Shown: in pieces, positions 41,703-43,753 of the stretch
Numbering within the stretch: the first letter of the stretch is position 1
How the letters are laid out: every line of letters starts with the position of its first letter
Position numbers and translations under genes: made by a program
The notes under the pieces: generated by a model
The model's input: only the letters and a program-made list of their open reading frames with translations
Told to the model about the DNA's origin: nothing
Database searches by the model: none
Assembly: GCA_023423975.1 (NCBI GenBank)
Contig: JAFAEO010000046.1
Coordinates: 1 to 43,753 of the forward strand
Direction of reading: 5' to 3'
Length of the DNA stretch: 43,753 bases
Source of the DNA: Pseudomonadota bacterium
Lineage (GTDB): Bacteria; Pseudomonadota; Gammaproteobacteria; Burkholderiales; Burkholderiaceae_B

Positions 41703-42489
41703 AATAAAATCACCTCGCGTATTCTGTATTGCAAACCAGAAGGGAGGGGTAGGTAAAACGACCACGGCCATTAATCTGGCTGCCAGTCTGGCGTTACATA
41801 AAAAGCGAGTGTTGCTGGTGGACCTGGATCCGCAGGGCAATGCAACCATGGGCAGCGGCATTGATAAAAATAGTTTAAGCTTAAACATTTATCAGGTGCT
41901 GATCGGCGAAGCCACGATCGCTGATGTACGTGTACGCTCAGATACCGGTGGCTACGACGTGTTGCCCGGCAACCGTGAGCTGTCGGGCGCAGACTTCGAT
42001 CTGTTTGAGCTGGAGAACCGCGAGCATCAGCTGAAAAATGCGATTGCCCAGGTCGCTGGCGATTATGATTACGTTCTGATCGATTGCCCGCCTACGCTGT
42101 CACTGCTGACCCTGAACGGGTTGGCTTGCTCCAATGGCGTCATCATTCCGATGCAGTGCGAGTATTTTGCGCTGGAGGGGCTCTCGGACCTGGTCAACAC
42201 CATCAAGCGGGTGCACAAGAACATTAACCCGGATTTGAAAATGATCTGGCTACTGCGCGTGATGTATGATTCCCGCGTGACATTGCAGCAACAGGTATCG
42301 GAGCAGCTCATGGAGCACTTTGGCGACAATGTGTTCAAAGCTGTCGTGCCGCGCAATGTGCGGCTGGCCGAAGCGCCCAGTCATGGCGTACCCGGCGTGC
42401 TGTACGATAAGTCGTCGCGCGGTGCCAAAGCCTATCGGGAATTCGGGGCCGAAGTCATCAAGCGCGTCAAAGCAATGGATAAGGAATAA
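41692..42489 (+). CDS. parA: Chromosome partitioning ATPase ParA
   Basis: This 265-residue ParA/Soj ATPase drives origin segregation on the nucleoid. The deviant Walker A is seen in NQKGGVGKTTTAINLAA (around residues 16-32), Walker A' in LLVDLDPQGNATMGSG, and Walker B in YVLIDCPPTLSLL. The C-terminal PRNVRLAEAPSHGVPGVLYD and SSRGAKAY are typical of chromosomal ParA. It has no N-terminal HTH extension, unlike plasmid types. It overlaps rsmG and is followed after 11 bases by parB; parS sites lie 2.7 kb upstream. Confidence 0.98.
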   Translation: MTNEIKSPRVFCIANQKGGVGKTTTAINLAASLALHKKRVLLVDLDPQGNATMGSGIDKNSLSLNIYQVLIGEATIADVRVRSDTGGYDVLPGNRELSGADFDLFELENREHQLKNAIAQVAGDYDYVLIDCPPTLSLLTLNGLACSNGVIIPMQCEYFALEGLSDLVNTIKRVHKNINPDLKMIWLLRVMYDSRVTLQQQVSEQLMEHFGDNVFKAVVPRNVRLAEAPSHGVPGVLYDKSSRGAKAYREFGAEVIKRVKAMDKE

Positions 42490-42500
42490 CAGAGGAAATC

Positions 42501-43508
42501 ATGGCAACAGCGTCATCGAAAACGGCCGGCAAAACCGCAGCCAAAAGCACTAGCAAATCGCCCGCAAAGTCGGCTGCAAAAACGGTATCCAGGACAGCGC
42601 CAGCAGCGGCCAGGAAGGCCAAGGGCCTGGGCCGCGGCTTGTCTGCGCTGTTGGGTAACGATATCAATGTCATCGAGGATCTGTCCCGGGATGAGAAAAA
42701 GGGCCCGGAGTTGCCCTCAAGCGTGCCCTTGAACCAGATTCGTGCCGGTAAATACCAGCCGCGGACGCAAATGGACGAGACGGCCCTGAACGAACTGGCC
42801 GAGTCGATACGCAGTCAGGGCATCATGCAGCCAATCCTGATTCGCCCGATCGCCGGTGATCAGCCCGAGAAATACGAAATTATCGCGGGTGAGCGGCGTT
42901 TCCGGGCGGCCAAACTGGCCGGCCTTGCCGAAGTGCCGGTGCTGGTGCGCGAGGTGGCCGACGAAAATGCGGCTGTTATGGCGCTGATCGAAAATATTCA
43001 GCGCGAAGACTTGAACCCGCTTGAAGAAGCCCAGGGTGTAAAACGGCTGATTGACGACTTTCAATTTACCCATGAGCAGGCAGCCCAGGCAATTGGTCGT
43101 TCCCGCTCGCTGACCAGCAATCTGCTGCGTCTGCTGAATCTGGCGCAGCCAGTCCAGAACTTCCTGCTGCAGGGCCAGCTTGATATGGGTCATGCGCGGG
43201 CCTTGCTGGCTGTGGATTCGGCAACCCAGATCATTCTGGCCAACCAGGTGGTGGCGCGCCAGCTGTCAGTTCGTGAAACCGAGAGGCTGGTCAACAGCGC
43301 AGGGCAGAGCAAGGCGCAGCCCAAGGCCAAAGCGGTGAATCGGGATGTGGAACGTCTTGAAGAGGCTCTGTCGGACCATCTGGGTACCCGCGTCAGCCTG
43401 AAAATGGGCACCAAGGACAAGGGCCAGCTGCTGATCGATTTTCATGGCTGGGACCACCTGAATTCGCTGCTGGAAAAGCAGGGATTGAACAATGTCCTGG
43501 AAAGTTGA
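42501..43508 (+). CDS. parB: Chromosome partitioning protein ParB
   Basis: This 335-residue ParB CTPase/clamp binds parS. After a basic Lys/Ala/Ser-rich N-terminal stretch (about residues 5-40) come GLGRGLSALLG, the CTP-binding segments QPRTQMDETALNELAESI and GERRFRAAKLAG, and NIQREDLNPLEEAQGVKRL. The HTH FTHEQAAQAIGRSRSLTSNLLRLL and a C-terminal dimerisation domain (about 280-333) complete it. The N-terminal tail resembles histone-H1-like repeats and is longer than in minimal ParB proteins; in E. coli-like naming the Arg patch GERR is the clamp-loading residue set. It ends about 140 nt before tRNA-Tyr. Confidence 0.98.
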   Translation: MATASSKTAGKTAAKSTSKSPAKSAAKTVSRTAPAAARKAKGLGRGLSALLGNDINVIEDLSRDEKKGPELPSSVPLNQIRAGKYQPRTQMDETALNELAESIRSQGIMQPILIRPIAGDQPEKYEIIAGERRFRAAKLAGLAEVPVLVREVADENAAVMALIENIQREDLNPLEEAQGVKRLIDDFQFTHEQAAQAIGRSRSLTSNLLRLLNLAQPVQNFLLQGQLDMGHARALLAVDSATQIILANQVVARQLSVRETERLVNSAGQSKAQPKAKAVNRDVERLEEALSDHLGTRVSLKMGTKDKGQLLIDFHGWDHLNSLLEKQGLNNVLES

Positions 43509-43522
43509 ACAAGCCGGTTTCG

Positions 43523-43543
43523 TTGCCCGATTGCGGCAATTTT
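43523..43543 (+). terminator. Possible weak terminator after parB
   Basis: A five-base stem TTGCC/GGCAA (43523-43527, 43535-43539) with a seven-base loop is followed by four T. It lies 15 nt after the parB stop. The stem is short, so efficiency is doubtful. Confidence 0.35.
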
Positions 43544-43606
43544 CCGACAGTTCGGCAAAAAAATGCGGTAAATCAGGTTAATCATCGCTTTGGTGGTAAT
43601 TAGTAC

Positions 43607-43635
43607 TTGACAGCCAATCTCAAGTACTACATAAT
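43607..43635 (+). promoter_or_regulatory. Promoter of tRNA-Tyr
   Basis: A perfect TTGACA (43607-43612) and CATAAT (43630-43635) are separated by exactly 17 nt. The -10 box ends 13 nt before the mature tRNA, so the transcript needs only a very short leader. This is the best match to a housekeeping promoter in the window. Confidence 0.85.
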
Positions 43636-43648
43636 CCGTAGTTCTCTT

Positions 43649-43734
43649 GGTGGAGTGCCCGAGTGGCTAAAGGGGGCAGACTGTAAATCTGTTGGCTTAC
43701 GCCTACGTTGGTTCGAATCCAACCTCCACCACCA
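43649..43734 (+). tRNA. tRNA-Tyr (anticodon GTA)
   Basis: An 86-nt class II tRNA. The acceptor stem GGTGGAG pairs with CTCCACC (43724-43730), discriminator A and encoded CCA follow. The anticodon loop CTGTAAA (43681-43687) carries GTA at 43683-43685. A long variable arm and a T arm GTTGG/CCAAC with TTCGAAT complete the cloverleaf. The next tRNA of the usual tyr-gly-thr-tufB cluster would lie beyond the window. Confidence 0.97.
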
Positions 43735-43753
43735 GCCGAATTTGTTCTTTGTG

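Overview
This looks like a chromosomal segment around the replication origin of a beta-proteobacterium, most likely a member of the Alcaligenaceae (Bordetella/Achromobacter/Advenella relatives). The evidence is the right-hand block mnmG-rsmG-parA-parB, preceded by DnaA-box clusters and two perfect parS sites, together with yidC and mnmE. Orphan Bug-type (TctC) solute receptors, which are strongly expanded in that family, and a moderate GC content by eye also fit. The genus assignment is an inference and is not proven by the window.

Layout. 49-1728: yidC (+), closed by a strong terminator. 1895-15523: a catabolic region of organic-acid/acyl-CoA genes bracketed by two related LysR regulators. 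The left arm reads on the minus strand: D-2-hydroxyacid dehydrogenase, Bug receptor, a class II aldolase broken by a frameshift/deletion, acyl-CoA dehydrogenase, ADP-forming acyl-CoA synthetase and MmgE/PrpD. The right arm reads on the plus strand: a second Bug receptor, a LysR regulator, an HMG-CoA-lyase-type lyase and a family III CoA-transferase. The substrate cannot be named from sequence alone. 15533-21701: a TetR regulator divergent from a four-gene, translationally coupled ABC export operon with the architecture of E. coli cecR/ybhGFSR. A perfect 18-bp palindrome lies inside the putative promoter. 21960-25660: single genes (AhpD-like carboxymuconolactone decarboxylase family, MocR/PdxR-type regulator, GNAT acetyltransferase, AzoR-like flavin oxidoreductase).

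25811-27338 on the minus strand holds a two-gene Kiwa-type anti-phage system: kwaA, a multi-spanning membrane protein, and kwaB, a DUF4868 protein. The ORFs overlap. The pair sits directly behind the terminator of mnmE (27495-28901, minus). In many beta-proteobacteria mnmE follows yidC in the same direction; here it lies about 26 kb away and points the other way. One inversion of the intervening segment, or insertion plus rearrangement, would explain this.

29456-35977: a VOC-family protein divergent from a LysR gene, an AbrB-family membrane protein overlapping a 14-helix MFS exporter, a 44-bp perfect palindrome, and a lipoprotein phospholipase-D/cardiolipin-synthase-like enzyme. 36156-39070: a HIT protein, then about 1 kb without genes carrying DnaA boxes, then a YbdL-type aminotransferase, then a second dense DnaA-box cluster with two parS sites. 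This is the probable oriC/centromere region. 39071-43734: mnmG, rsmG, parA and parB, ending with tRNA-Tyr behind a near-consensus promoter.

The core genes serve membrane-protein insertion, tRNA and rRNA modification and origin segregation. The accessory genes between them look like separate acquisitions: carbon-source uptake and catabolism, drug or metabolite efflux, and phage defence. The most notable item is the Kiwa pair and its location; Kiwa itself is a known system, and I found no convincing wholly undescribed system.
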